From contig NZ_QRGR01000010.1 of the NCBI RefSeq assembly GCF_003367245.1, positions 1 through 64,000 of the forward strand: 64,000 bases of DNA, in the 5' to 3' direction. The DNA is from Pontibacter diazotrophicus (lineage in GTDB: Bacteria; Bacteroidota; Bacteroidia; Cytophagales; Hymenobacteraceae). Every line of letters starts with the position of its first letter. The first letter of the stretch is position 1. Positions 1 to 8,177 of the stretch are shown piece after piece. Position numbers and translations under genes: made by a program. The notes under the pieces are model-generated. The model saw only the letters and a program-made list of their open reading frames with translations, made no database searches and was not told the origin of the DNA.

Positions 1-106
1 TGCTCTCCCGGGCAAGCTTCTCCAGCTCCTCTTCCTTGAAAAAGGATTGCAGCTGCTCGAGCAGACCTTCCTTGCCTTCTAATAATCCTTCTACACTTAC
101 CTCCAT
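1..106 (-). CDS. Hypothetical protein, N-terminal fragment cut by window edge
   Basis: An ATG at 106-104 opens a frame that stays open to the left edge and gives 35 residues (MEVSVEGLLEGKEG...). The visible part is acidic and rich in Glu and Leu, compatible with one or two amphipathic helices, with no signal peptide. A purine-rich stretch (GCAGG) lies right before the ATG. It would be transcribed in the same direction as the fucP-like gene, about 130 nt downstream of it. I do not recognise the family. The fragment is too short for a firm coding call, so it could also be a chance frame. Confidence 0.4.
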   Translation of the reverse strand, partial: MEVSVEGLLEGKEGLLEQLQSFFKEEELEKLARES

Positions 107-236
107 CCTGCAAAGCTACAGCTACTTTTAGTTTCGCACAACTCCTTAGCCTGACGGCTATGGTGAAAACACACAGCAAGGGCATAAGGAGCCAGATGTC
201 ATCAGATAATTTCTGGTTAAGCTGACAACATCGTTC

Positions 237-1574
237 CTACCCTACCTTCTGGTACGTGCCACTTGGCAATGCTTCCGCCTCCCCTCCAGTTCTGTTGATG
301 CTGTTGCGTTCCAGCTTTCCTGAAACAGCAGCATAGATGGCCACCACCACGAAACAAACGAAAGGCACGTAAAAAGCCTGGCTGATATCCTGTGTCACGT
401 CAGACACATACCCTTGCGCAGAGGTGATAACGGCCCCTCCCAGAATGGCCATGATCAGGCCTGAGCCTCCTATCTTCGTATCGTCGCCTAAGCCCCGGAT
501 GCCCATGCCGTAAATTGTCGGGAACATCAGCGACATAAAACCGGATATAGCAATCAGGGCGTATACACCCAGGAAGCCACTGCCATAAATAACGATAAGT
601 GTGCAAACAGCCGCTGCAACAGCGCTTAGCAACAGCAGGATTCTCGGACTCACATACCGCATCAGCGCTGTGAAAATAAAGCGGGAGACCATAAACAGAA
701 TCAGGGCAGCCATGTAATAACTGGAGGCACCATCTTCATTTAGCTGGACTTCCTGCATCACATACCGGATGGTGTAAGACCAGATGCCAATCTGCGCGCC
801 TACGTAAAAGAACTGCGCCACCACCGCCCACACATAATGCGGCGTTTTCACCAGCCTCCTGAACGTCGGAAGCAGGTCTAGTTTTCCTCCTGCATCAGAG
901 GCCTTGGGCATGTTGGTGAACTTCACGGCAAGCCAGATCACCATCAGAAACACGGCTACGCCAACGTAAGGCCCCATCACAGCCGTCAGCTCTTCAGACT
1001 GTATCGCCTTCAGCTGCTCCTGGTCCATAGTGGCCCGCTCTTCAGCGCTGGACAGGTTTAACTCGGAAAGGATGAATATTTTACTTAGCAGCACCCCCAT
1101 AATGGAGCCGATAGGATTGAAAGACTGTGCCAGGTTCAGGCGCCTGGTGCCCGTTTCCTCCGGCCCCATGGCCACTATGTAAGGATTGGCGGCAGTTTCC
1201 AGTATAGACAAGCCCCCGGCCAGCACGTAGAGCGCAATCAGGAAGTGCCCGTAGGCCATCGTGATGCTGGCGGGATAAAACAGCAGCGACCCCAGGATAA
1301 ACAAACCCAGCCCAACCAGGATACCGGTTTTGTAGGTGTACTTCTTTATCATGATAGCCGCTGGCAGGGCGAGGCAGAAATAGGCGCCGTAGAAAGCCAT
1401 CTGTATCCAGGAGGTCTGGAAATCAGACATGCTCATGATGCGCTTAAAGGCTGCCAGCAGCGTATCTGTCATGTTGTTGGCCAGCCCCCACAGAAAGAAG
1501 AGACTTGTGATGAGGATAAAAGGCCAGATGTTCCCGGTTCTGAGAAGCGATTCCTTTTTAGTGGCTGTTGTCAT
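237..1574 (-). CDS. fucP: FucP-family sugar:H+ symporter (MFS)
   Basis: A 445-residue MFS permease of the inner membrane with 12 predicted helices, about the length of Escherichia coli FucP (438 aa). From memory of E. coli FucP, the two acidic residues essential for H+-coupled L-fucose transport (Asp46, Glu135) correspond to Asp37 in the ANNMTD segment and Glu126 in the LETAANP segment. Other family signatures are visible too: NLAQSFN, YVGAQ..WSY.IRY and a late FMS..FPTIYG.G. It should import L-fucose or a related 6-deoxy or hexose sugar by proton symport. No fucose isomerase, kinase or aldolase is in the window, so the substrate is inferred from conserved residues only. It is divergent from the ChbG-like gene across 377 nt. 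Confidence 0.85.
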   Translation of the reverse strand: MTTATKKESLLRTGNIWPFILITSLFFLWGLANNMTDTLLAAFKRIMSMSDFQTSWIQMAFYGAYFCLALPAAIMIKKYTYKTGILVGLGLFILGSLLFYPASITMAYGHFLIALYVLAGGLSILETAANPYIVAMGPEETGTRRLNLAQSFNPIGSIMGVLLSKIFILSELNLSSAEERATMDQEQLKAIQSEELTAVMGPYVGVAVFLMVIWLAVKFTNMPKASDAGGKLDLLPTFRRLVKTPHYVWAVVAQFFYVGAQIGIWSYTIRYVMQEVQLNEDGASSYYMAALILFMVSRFIFTALMRYVSPRILLLLSAVAAAVCTLIVIYGSGFLGVYALIAISGFMSLMFPTIYGMGIRGLGDDTKIGGSGLIMAILGGAVITSAQGYVSDVTQDISQAFYVPFVCFVVVAIYAAVSGKLERNSINRTGGEAEALPSGTYQKVG

Positions 1575-1951
1575 GTTCTTTGTTGTTATTAGCTTATGTA
1601 GCTGCCTCTGGAGAATTTTCCGGCGCTTGTAGCGTAAGGTTCTCCCGAGTGATGATACAATGATGATAGCTTGTTTCTGAATAGCTTACACAAGAGAGGC
1701 TGCTGTTCTATAGGTCCTCTATCCGATTCATGCGCGAAACAGAAATAAAGCAACGTCTATTATAGTAATTCCTCACTCATTTTAGCTTCTCCAATATAGG
1801 GTTTATTCAGGAAAATTCTAACTTAGCAAAAGACATAAGTATCACGGTTGTAAACCCAGCACGCTAAGTCAGGACAACAAGCCACCTCACAGGTTACAAC
1901 CATTATATGTCTCTCTAAACTTTAATAGGTGTTTCACATTATCAAGGACGC
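1575..1951. other. Divergent intergenic region, fucP-like / chbG-like
   Basis: This 377-nt AT-richer stretch must hold promoters for both flanking divergent genes. I see no clean TAnnTTTG -7 box on either strand. The only structure noticed is a pair of perfect 8-nt arms, GGTTGTAA at 1846-1853 and TTACAACC at 1894-1901, 40 nt apart, which is too widely spaced to call an operator. No short gene is convincing here. Confidence 0.4.
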
Positions 1952-2857
1952 ATGAAAAAGCTGTATTCCATTATAACGCTCGCGCTGCTACTGAACCTGA
2001 GCATGCTACAACTGGTGCAGGCACAAAAATCACAGACGCCCACTTTGTTGCTTCGTGCGGACGACATTGGCATGAACCACGCAGTGAACATGGGTGTAAA
2101 ACAACTGGCTGAAACAGGCATCCCTTTCTCCGCGTCTGTTATGTTTGCCTGCCCCTGGTACCAGGAGGCCGTGGAAATCCTGAAGCAACACCCGCAGGTA
2201 GCCGTTGGAGTGCACCTGACACTGAATGCGGAATGGAAAAATTACCGTTGGGGCCCGGTGGCGGGGCGTACTGCTGTGCCTAGCCTTGTAGACAAAGAAG
2301 GTTATTTCCTGCCGTCGATAGAAGCCTTTTTGAAGAGCGACTATAAACTGGAGGACGTTGAGAAAGAGCTGACGGCACAGATAGAAAGAGCCCTGAATTC
2401 GGGGTTAAAAATCAGCTACGTAGACCCGCACATGGGTATGGCCCTGGCAACTCCCGAGTTACGCGCGCTCACAGAGAGGCTGGCAAAAAAGTATAACCTG
2501 GGCATTTCCAACTACTTTGGCGAGACGTACAAGAGCATGTGGCCGGTAACCGTAGAGACCAAAGCCAAAGAGTTTATGGATTTCGCCAATACCCTGAAGC
2601 CGGGCAGCCTGAATGTGGTTGAGTTGCATGTAGCGCAAAGTTCTCCTGAGATGGATGTATTGGTGGACATGAACAGTGCCCTGATGAACACTGACGACGG
2701 AAAACCAAGAGCCAGCCAGCACCGGCAAATGGAACTAAACATGCTTGTCTCCCCCGAATTCTTAAAGTTGGCAGATAAAAAATTTAAGCTTATTACGTAT
2801 GCTGATTTAGTTAAAACCAACGGGCTAAGCAGTATGCGGGCACCACTTCCACAGTAA
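1952..2857 (+). CDS. ChbG/HpnK (YdjC)-family carbohydrate deacetylase, exported
   Basis: The 301-residue protein starts with a Sec signal peptide (about residues 1-25, ending VQAQ). It then shows the YdjC/ChbG fold signatures: the double Asp of RADDIGM (Asp37-Asp38), the GVHLTLN segment with His88, and VDPHMG with His160. Asp38, His88 and His160 are the expected divalent-metal ligands. ChbG removes one acetyl group from chitobiose or chitotriose; HpnK is a hopanoid-pathway relative, so the exact substrate is open. The export signal is notable because E. coli ChbG is cytoplasmic. It is followed after about 105 nt by a co-directional nitrilase gene. An amino-sugar substrate would fit the nagB/GH20 genes elsewhere in the window. 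Confidence 0.8.
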   Translation: MKKLYSIITLALLLNLSMLQLVQAQKSQTPTLLLRADDIGMNHAVNMGVKQLAETGIPFSASVMFACPWYQEAVEILKQHPQVAVGVHLTLNAEWKNYRWGPVAGRTAVPSLVDKEGYFLPSIEAFLKSDYKLEDVEKELTAQIERALNSGLKISYVDPHMGMALATPELRALTERLAKKYNLGISNYFGETYKSMWPVTVETKAKEFMDFANTLKPGSLNVVELHVAQSSPEMDVLVDMNSALMNTDDGKPRASQHRQMELNMLVSPEFLKLADKKFKLITYADLVKTNGLSSMRAPLPQ

Positions 2858-2962
2858 GAGAAAAGGTGAGTGCTTTGAGGCAGCCCCACAGGTTTTAACA
2901 GCCCGGAAGCAAAGCTGCCGTATAGCTTTATTGTCAAAATAGCAGTCTTTAAACAATAGCAA

Positions 2963-3946
2963 ATGAGAAACCTTAAAGTTGCAGTTGCCCAGTTCGAGCC
3001 CAAAGATGGCGACAAGGCCTATAACCTGTCTGTTATAGAAGCATTAACAGCCAAAGCAAAAGCCCGTGGTGCTGAAGTAATCAGCTTCCATGAAATGTGT
3101 ATTACCGCCTATACTTTCCAGAAAGACCTGACGCGGGAGGAGATGCTGGACCTGGCCGAGGAAGTGCCGGATGGAAAAAGTACCCGGCAACTTATTCAGC
3201 TGTCAGAAAAGTACGACATCCCTATTTTAGCAGGCCTGCTTGAGGTGGAAGACGACAGGCTGTACAACACCTATGTGTGCGTAGACAAGAATGGCCTGAT
3301 AGCAAAGTATCGCAAAATTCACCCCTTCATCAGCAAGTATCTGGAGCCAGGTTCGGAGTATGTGGTGTTCGACCTGAAGGGCTGGAAGTGCGGCATCCTG
3401 ATTTGCTATGATAACAATGTAGTGGAAAACGTAAGAGCCACCTCGCTGCTCGGAGCAGAGATCATTTTCGCGCCGCACGTTACCATGTGTACTCCTTCTT
3501 CCATGCCGGGGCGAGGCTATGTGCCAGATGAACTATGGCAGGCCAGGCACACAGATCCGGTGCCCCTGCGACTGGAGTTCGACGGCCCCAAAGGCAGACG
3601 CTGGCTGATGCGCTGGCTACCGGCCAGGGCCTACGACAATGCCGTATACTATGTGTTCACTAACCCAATCGGGTATGACGGAGAGCATCTAAAGAACGGC
3701 AATTCCCTGATCCTGGACCCTTACGGCGAAGTGCTGACGGAGATAAAAAGCTTCGAAGATGAGATTGCCGTCGCCACGCTGACAGATGATAAGCTGGAGC
3801 TTGCCGGTGGCCACCGCTATAAGAAAGCGCGAAAGCCTGAACTTTACAAAAACATTATCGGGGCAGATCATCATTCTGAGACAAAACCCGTTTGGCTGAA
3901 AAATGAGGCGCCTGTGCCTGATAAAGTAGAAGAGTTGCCTGAGTAA
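2963..3946 (+). CDS. Nitrilase-superfamily carbon-nitrogen hydrolase
   Basis: A 327-residue cytoplasmic hydrolase with the full Glu-Lys-Cys triad of the nitrilase superfamily. Glu44 lies in SFHEM, Lys118 in KYRKIHP and the nucleophile Cys148 in GILICYDN. The enzyme should hydrolyse a C-N bond (amide, carbamoyl or nitrile) through a Cys thioester. The segment around residues 170-215 (MPGRGYVPDELW..) resembles amidase or carbamoylase members more than true nitrilases, but I cannot name the substrate. The gene sits between a deacetylase and a beta-helix protein, all on the plus strand with gaps of about 105 and 39 nt, so an operon is plausible. Confidence 0.85.
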   Translation: MRNLKVAVAQFEPKDGDKAYNLSVIEALTAKAKARGAEVISFHEMCITAYTFQKDLTREEMLDLAEEVPDGKSTRQLIQLSEKYDIPILAGLLEVEDDRLYNTYVCVDKNGLIAKYRKIHPFISKYLEPGSEYVVFDLKGWKCGILICYDNNVVENVRATSLLGAEIIFAPHVTMCTPSSMPGRGYVPDELWQARHTDPVPLRLEFDGPKGRRWLMRWLPARAYDNAVYYVFTNPIGYDGEHLKNGNSLILDPYGEVLTEIKSFEDEIAVATLTDDKLELAGGHRYKKARKPELYKNIIGADHHSETKPVWLKNEAPVPDKVEELPE

Positions 3947-3985
3947 ACGCTGCTCCTGATACTTTATTCACTTAATCCCCTGCAC

Positions 3986-4591
3986 ATGCACCTGGTGATA
4001 GATGATTACGTAGCTGGTTTTTCTCGCATTTTTGCGGCACAAAAGGACACTCTGCCCTGGCTTGTTCCTCAAATACTTCCAGATATTTTAGACGAAATGA
4101 TAACTGAGTTGGAGAAGAGCTATACCGTGACAGATGGTATAGCCATTCACCACTCCGCCACAGTAGAAAAAGGCGTTGTGCTGAAGGCACCTGTTATTGT
4201 TTCGGAAAACTGCTTTATTGGTGCCCATGCTTATTTACGGGGAGGCGTTTTCCTGGGAAAAGGCACAACAGTAGGCACAGGTTGTGAGGTAAAAACAAGT
4301 ATCATCATGCAGAATAGCGCTGTCGCGCATTTCAATTTTGTAGGAGACAGCATCATCGGCAGCAACGTTAACTTTGAAGCTGGCGCAGTTGTGGCAAATC
4401 ATTTTAATGAGAGAAATGATAAGCAAATCCGGGTGGTGTTGAACGGGGACATCACAGACACGAACGTGATAAAGTTTGGCGCCCTGGTAGGCGACAATTG
4501 TAAAATCGGAGCCAATGCAGTGTTGTCGCCGGGTACAATTTTAGCAAAAGACACCATTGTGAAACGCCTGGAACTGGTAGAGCAGCTTTAA
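3986..4591 (+). CDS. Left-handed beta-helix (hexapeptide) acyltransferase-like protein
   Basis: The 201-residue protein has a helical N-terminus (1-50) followed by hexapeptide repeats from about residue 55 to 190 (IHHSATVEKGVVLKAPVIVSEN, split here by short loops). This is the left-handed beta-helix of GlmU- and LpxA-like acetyltransferases. The repeat GDSIIGSNVNFEAGAVVANH closely resembles GlmU C-terminal domains, which acetylate glucosamine-1-phosphate. There is no nucleotidyltransferase domain. Function is therefore a sugar O- or N-acyltransferase or a GlmU-like scaffold, unassigned. It lies 39 nt after the nitrilase gene on the same strand and is convergent with the acetolactate decarboxylase gene. 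Confidence 0.75.
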   Translation: MHLVIDDYVAGFSRIFAAQKDTLPWLVPQILPDILDEMITELEKSYTVTDGIAIHHSATVEKGVVLKAPVIVSENCFIGAHAYLRGGVFLGKGTTVGTGCEVKTSIIMQNSAVAHFNFVGDSIIGSNVNFEAGAVVANHFNERNDKQIRVVLNGDITDTNVIKFGALVGDNCKIGANAVLSPGTILAKDTIVKRLELVEQL

Positions 4592-4629
4592 CGGCAGGGA
4601 TAAGAACTGCGACAAGCATTGGATAGACC

Positions 4630-5400
4630 TTACTCCGAAGCCGCCGTATTCAGATCAACGTTTTGCAGCAGTGCCGGGTCTGGCAGCTGTACTTTTAGCT
4701 GGCTGGCATAGTCTATTTCGACATTGGCATCAGCAAGGGTAAAATCCAGCACATGCCCGCCGGTTGATTTGTCTTCGCTGATGAAATGAAAGTGATAGAC
4801 CGGGCTGTTCAGAACATCTGCAGATTTCGGGGTGAAAAAGCCCACCATTGTTCCGGCTATGCCTGAGCGGGTAAATACCACATTGGGCACCTCGTCAGTT
4901 GACTGATACGGCTTCTCCTGTGGATGAAAGCTACGGTACCTGATGGAAGGAAACCTGCCGCTGACTTTTATGGCAGCAAAGACATTCTTCTTTCGTGCAG
5001 AATCCAGGTACGCCTCCACCTCTTCCTGCCCCATCGCCTGACTTATCGTCATTTCCTCATCTAACTCAAAGGCTTTTGCGGCGGCATAAGCTACCTGTGC
5101 CGTGTCAGGTAATTCATATGCCTTACCATCGGCGGGTATACCATAGGCTATGCCATCCAGCAGCACTATTTCTTCCGCCAGCCGTGCGGTACTGCCTACT
5201 CCCATACTCCCCTGCTCTTTCAGTTCTCTCACCTGCATCACACCATCATACTGCCCCTGGTGAATAGCCTCATTCAAGGAAACGTAAAATACTGTGTCGT
5301 CTGTGGCTTCTGATTCCTGTATAGTAGCAGTATCTGCGTTCTCTTCGCTGCAGGAAGTAAGTGCCAACAGAACAAATGCTAAAGTATAAATCCGCCACAT
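4630..5400 (-). CDS. budA: Alpha-acetolactate decarboxylase, predicted lipoprotein
   Basis: A 256-residue protein with a lipoprotein signal (LALTSC, Cys17). Acetolactate decarboxylase converts 2-acetolactate to acetoin. The zinc site of the family is visible: His203 and His205 in VYHFHF and His216 in GGHVLDF, together with Glu76/Glu77 of the LAEEIVLLDG strand and Arg154. Most enzymes of this family work in the cytoplasm next to acetolactate synthase; here the lipobox places it outside the inner membrane and no acetolactate synthase is nearby. The first strand (VSLNEAIHQGQYDG) also matches the family. It is probably transcribed alone. Confidence 0.85.
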   Translation of the reverse strand: MWRIYTLAFVLLALTSCSEENADTATIQESEATDDTVFYVSLNEAIHQGQYDGVMQVRELKEQGSMGVGSTARLAEEIVLLDGIAYGIPADGKAYELPDTAQVAYAAAKAFELDEEMTISQAMGQEEVEAYLDSARKKNVFAAIKVSGRFPSIRYRSFHPQEKPYQSTDEVPNVVFTRSGIAGTMVGFFTPKSADVLNSPVYHFHFISEDKSTGGHVLDFTLADANVEIDYASQLKVQLPDPALLQNVDLNTAASE

Positions 5401-5511
5401 AGTTAACAGGTATAGATTTATCAGGTATAGCGTTGGCAGCTTTCATAAAGTTATCAGAAGCCAGTGCGGTTAGCGCTTATACATTGGCACTATGAGGCGA
5501 TTCCCACTAAT

Positions 5512-5559
5512 AAAAAAAAGCTCCCGGTGCGATTCTTTCGAATTGACACCGGGAGCTTT
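5512..5559 (-). terminator. Intrinsic terminator after the NagX-like gene
   Basis: A 13-bp perfect stem (arms 5517-5529 and 5547-5559, core CTCCCGGTG / CACCGGGAG) with a 17-nt loop. On the minus strand it is followed by eight T residues (5519-5512 on the complement). It lies about 100 nt past the stop of the gene at 5656-6831. Confidence 0.9.
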
Positions 5560-5655
5560 CCACAGCACCACTGGCTTCTTCTGGCTCACGTGTAGTGGGT
5601 AAAGGAAAGATGATTAAGTCACTACACTTGTGGCAATGGCCTGCCTCACCAATAT

Positions 5656-6831
5656 TTATACCTTAATATATACCCTCTTCTTATCCATCCAATACCCGAT
5701 GCACCACAGCAGGAGCATGTAGGAAACAGCAAACAGCAGGGAAGCATTATTATCCGAAAGCCATGTCAGGTAAAGATTATTATAGACCCACCCGTACAGG
5801 CTTTGGCCATCTACTCTTATAAGGCCCATGAGCCTTACCAACACACCCGACAGGATATATATGAACAGCGGATTTCGGCCAAAAACTTCAAAGAAATAGG
5901 TCCACCATTTATAGTTGGCCACCTCAATCACCAGCATGAGCACAGACAGTATGAGCAGGTCTAAGCCAACGGTATATACTACATAAGAGCTTGTCCAGAT
6001 GGGTTTGTTGATGGGGAAGAAAATATCCCAGGCAAGCGCCACCACAATAAACGCCGCCGCCGACAGAGCAAGCTTAAATACAGTGCCCATGTTATTGCCC
6101 TGCCGCTGTATGTATAATCCTGCCAGAAAACCAGCGATTACGTTGACCACGGCTGGCAAAGTACTTAGCAGCCCCTCCGGATCGAAAGGTATCCCATAGC
6201 CTTTGTACAGGTTTTCAGCAGGTAAAAGTAGCCTGTCAAACTTTAAAGCAGCATTGCCTTCCAGGCTATAAGGGTCAGGCTGGTTACCGAAGAAATACAT
6301 AATGGCCCAATAAGAGAGCAGCGCGATAGCACTGAAAATGATGGCTCCCTTTACTTTAAAGTAATGCACCACCAGCGCCGCTAAGCCATAGCACAGGGCA
6401 ATTCTTTGCAGAACACCCATTATCCGAATGCTGGAGAAATCAATCAGCGCCAGTTCGTCGGCAGCATTGCGGGTAACGAAGGGAAAGGTATTCAGCAGGA
6501 GACCCAGCAGGAAGATCAGGACTGTTCGCTTAAAAACCTTTTTCAGGAAAACGCTATCCTCCTCCCTTTCAAATTTCCGCATGCTGAAGCTCATAGCATT
6601 GCCCACCACAAACAGGAAGGTAGGGAAAACCAAGTCTGTTACCGTGAATCCGTGCCAGGCGGCATGCCGGAAAGGCGCATAAATGGATTGCCAGCTTCCG
6701 GGGGTGTTTACGACGATCATCAGGGCGATTGTCATTCCCCGCAGCACATCAAGCGAGAGATAACGCTGCCGGGTTGTCTCCTTTAGCAGCCCATTGTCTG
6801 CAACTGTACTGGCTGTAAAAAGCTTCGTCAT
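5656..6831 (-). CDS. nagX: NagX / HGSNAT-like membrane acyltransferase (COG4299 type)
   Basis: A 391-residue polytopic membrane protein with about ten hydrophobic segments. The N-terminal signature LSLDVLRGMTIALMIVVN and the following HAAWHGFTVTDLVFP segment (His56, His60) closely resemble human heparan-alpha-glucosaminide N-acetyltransferase, which moves acetyl groups from cytoplasmic acetyl-CoA to terminal glucosamine on the other side of the membrane. Bacterial relatives are called NagX and occur in GlcNAc or chitin regulons. Here it would acetylate glucosaminides in the periplasm, which would suit a cell that also encodes a GH20 hexosaminidase and a GlcNAc transporter (57-60 kb). That role is inferred. 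A strong terminator follows. Confidence 0.8.
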   Translation of the reverse strand: MTKLFTASTVADNGLLKETTRQRYLSLDVLRGMTIALMIVVNTPGSWQSIYAPFRHAAWHGFTVTDLVFPTFLFVVGNAMSFSMRKFEREEDSVFLKKVFKRTVLIFLLGLLLNTFPFVTRNAADELALIDFSSIRIMGVLQRIALCYGLAALVVHYFKVKGAIIFSAIALLSYWAIMYFFGNQPDPYSLEGNAALKFDRLLLPAENLYKGYGIPFDPEGLLSTLPAVVNVIAGFLAGLYIQRQGNNMGTVFKLALSAAAFIVVALAWDIFFPINKPIWTSSYVVYTVGLDLLILSVLMLVIEVANYKWWTYFFEVFGRNPLFIYILSGVLVRLMGLIRVDGQSLYGWVYNNLYLTWLSDNNASLLFAVSYMLLLWCIGYWMDKKRVYIKV

Positions 6832-6982
6832 AGATGCGTTACATTACTAAACAATCATTTAACTCATTTGCGCTTTACGCAATTAAGCAAAACCTACTTT
6901 TGAAACCCCACTTCTAGCTCCTCCAAGGAAGGAAATTCCGCAAGAGGAGGAAGTTACTTGCACTTCCTCCTCTTCAAACCAT

Positions 6983-7849
6983 TTACCTTCCACCCACTTT
7001 ATCTACCCTGTCAAAATATTCGTTCTGCAGTTCCAGCGTCTTTGTATCGGCCTTTACTGCTTTCAGTGCTTTCGTCAGTTGATCCACTTTGTTCTCAGTC
7101 AATAGCTTTCCCAGTTCCTTTGTGGCCTTTGCTCCCTCACCCGCATAATGGTTCGGATAACTGGCGTACCACCAGATGCCGGTATACAGGTTCGGAAGAG
7201 ACGCCAGACGCTTCAGGTTTTCACCGGATTCCTGTATGGCCCGCTCCTGCTTTACAAGGTCAGGGCGCAGGTACAAAAGAGAAGATGTTTCGTTCTCACC
7301 ACCATGTTGGTCGCCGGCCGGGTCAGACTTACGCGTTTTGCTCACCTTCTCCGCAAAGGCAGGTTCATTCACCGGGTCAAAAAAGTACACGGCATAGTCG
7401 CGGCGCTTCTCCAACTGCGACTGCACGAAATAGCGCAGCAACTGCGGGTTGCCGCCGTGGCCGTTCACAATCACAATTTTATCAAAGCCATTTCTGGCTA
7501 TTTCCTCTACTGTTGCATCCAGCAGGTCCCACACCAGTCGGCTCGGCAGGGCAAACGTACCCGGCTGCTGCTGGGCTTCATACACCTGCCCGTAGAAGTA
7601 ATCAGGGAATACCACCGCATACTCATTTTTTGTAGCACGTGCCGACCATTCCCGTACATGAATCAGGTCAGAGCCAATAGGAGCATGCAGCCCGTGCTTT
7701 TCCAGAATACCGATAGGAAGAATACAGGTCCGGTTAGATTTCTCCAGCGCCTTCGGCCAATCGCTGGCAGTGAGTTCATCCCACCGAGCGGGAATATCCT
7801 GGGCAAACGCAGTACTTGAAAACAGCAAAAGAAGTAATAGTAGCCTCAT
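6983..7849 (-). CDS. Creatininase-family amidohydrolase, exported
   Basis: A 288-residue protein with a Sec signal peptide (residues 1-17, ending AFAQ). The metal-binding pattern of the creatininase family is intact: Glu50, His52, His55 and Asp61 in ILEKHGLHAPIGSD, NGHGGN near residue 150, and HGGENETS near residue 205. Family members open cyclic amides (creatinine) or hydrolyse other amide and formamide groups with a two-metal centre, so the substrate cannot be set from sequence. It is divergent from a second creatininase-family gene (8178-8939) that lacks a signal peptide. A pyrimidine-rich stretch with CTCCTC / GAGGAGG arms lies past its stop (about 6916-6975). Confidence 0.85.
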   Translation of the reverse strand: MRLLLLLLLFSSTAFAQDIPARWDELTASDWPKALEKSNRTCILPIGILEKHGLHAPIGSDLIHVREWSARATKNEYAVVFPDYFYGQVYEAQQQPGTFALPSRLVWDLLDATVEEIARNGFDKIVIVNGHGGNPQLLRYFVQSQLEKRRDYAVYFFDPVNEPAFAEKVSKTRKSDPAGDQHGGENETSSLLYLRPDLVKQERAIQESGENLKRLASLPNLYTGIWWYASYPNHYAGEGAKATKELGKLLTENKVDQLTKALKAVKADTKTLELQNEYFDRVDKVGGR

Positions 7850-8177
7850 ATGTAAATTTATGTGGTGGGGAGATAAATTCTATAGTCAATATAACAAGTT
7901 CCACCTTTTACTGCTACTGTTTCCTGGCTTTTGTCTCTAAATTAGTGGAGGCAGCAATCAATGAACTGCTTCATCAAAAGTCAGCCTATTTAACCATGCA
8001 TCAGAATCAATCAGCATGCCTGTATGCCACAAAAGCCTGTGTAAAAGACGAGAAGTTTACTCCATATGCGGTGGGTTCTTACTATATTGATGACAGCTTA
8101 TACTTTTGAGACGAATGACAGCAGCATCTGTCAGGAGATAAAATTACCGTACAATAGCACAACCTTAAAAGCATACT
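7850..8177. promoter_or_regulatory. Divergent region with a candidate -7 box for the plus gene
   Basis: This 328-nt gap separates two divergent creatininase-family genes. TACTTTTG at 8101-8108 matches the Bacteroidota -7 consensus TAnnTTTG and would give a leader of about 65 nt before the ATG at 8178. No good -33 TTTG is found at the usual spacing. I see no coding potential beyond chance frames. Confidence 0.45.

Noticed and set aside
1846..1901. Inverted repeat GGTTGTAA / TTACAACC upstream of the ChbG-like gene
   Set aside because: Arms are 40 nt apart and short; it fits chance in this AT-rich region, and no regulator is at hand.
7816..8109. Open frame of 97 codons between the two creatininase-family genes
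   Set aside because: It overlaps the start of the exported gene in antisense, has no family features and covers the likely promoter at 8101.
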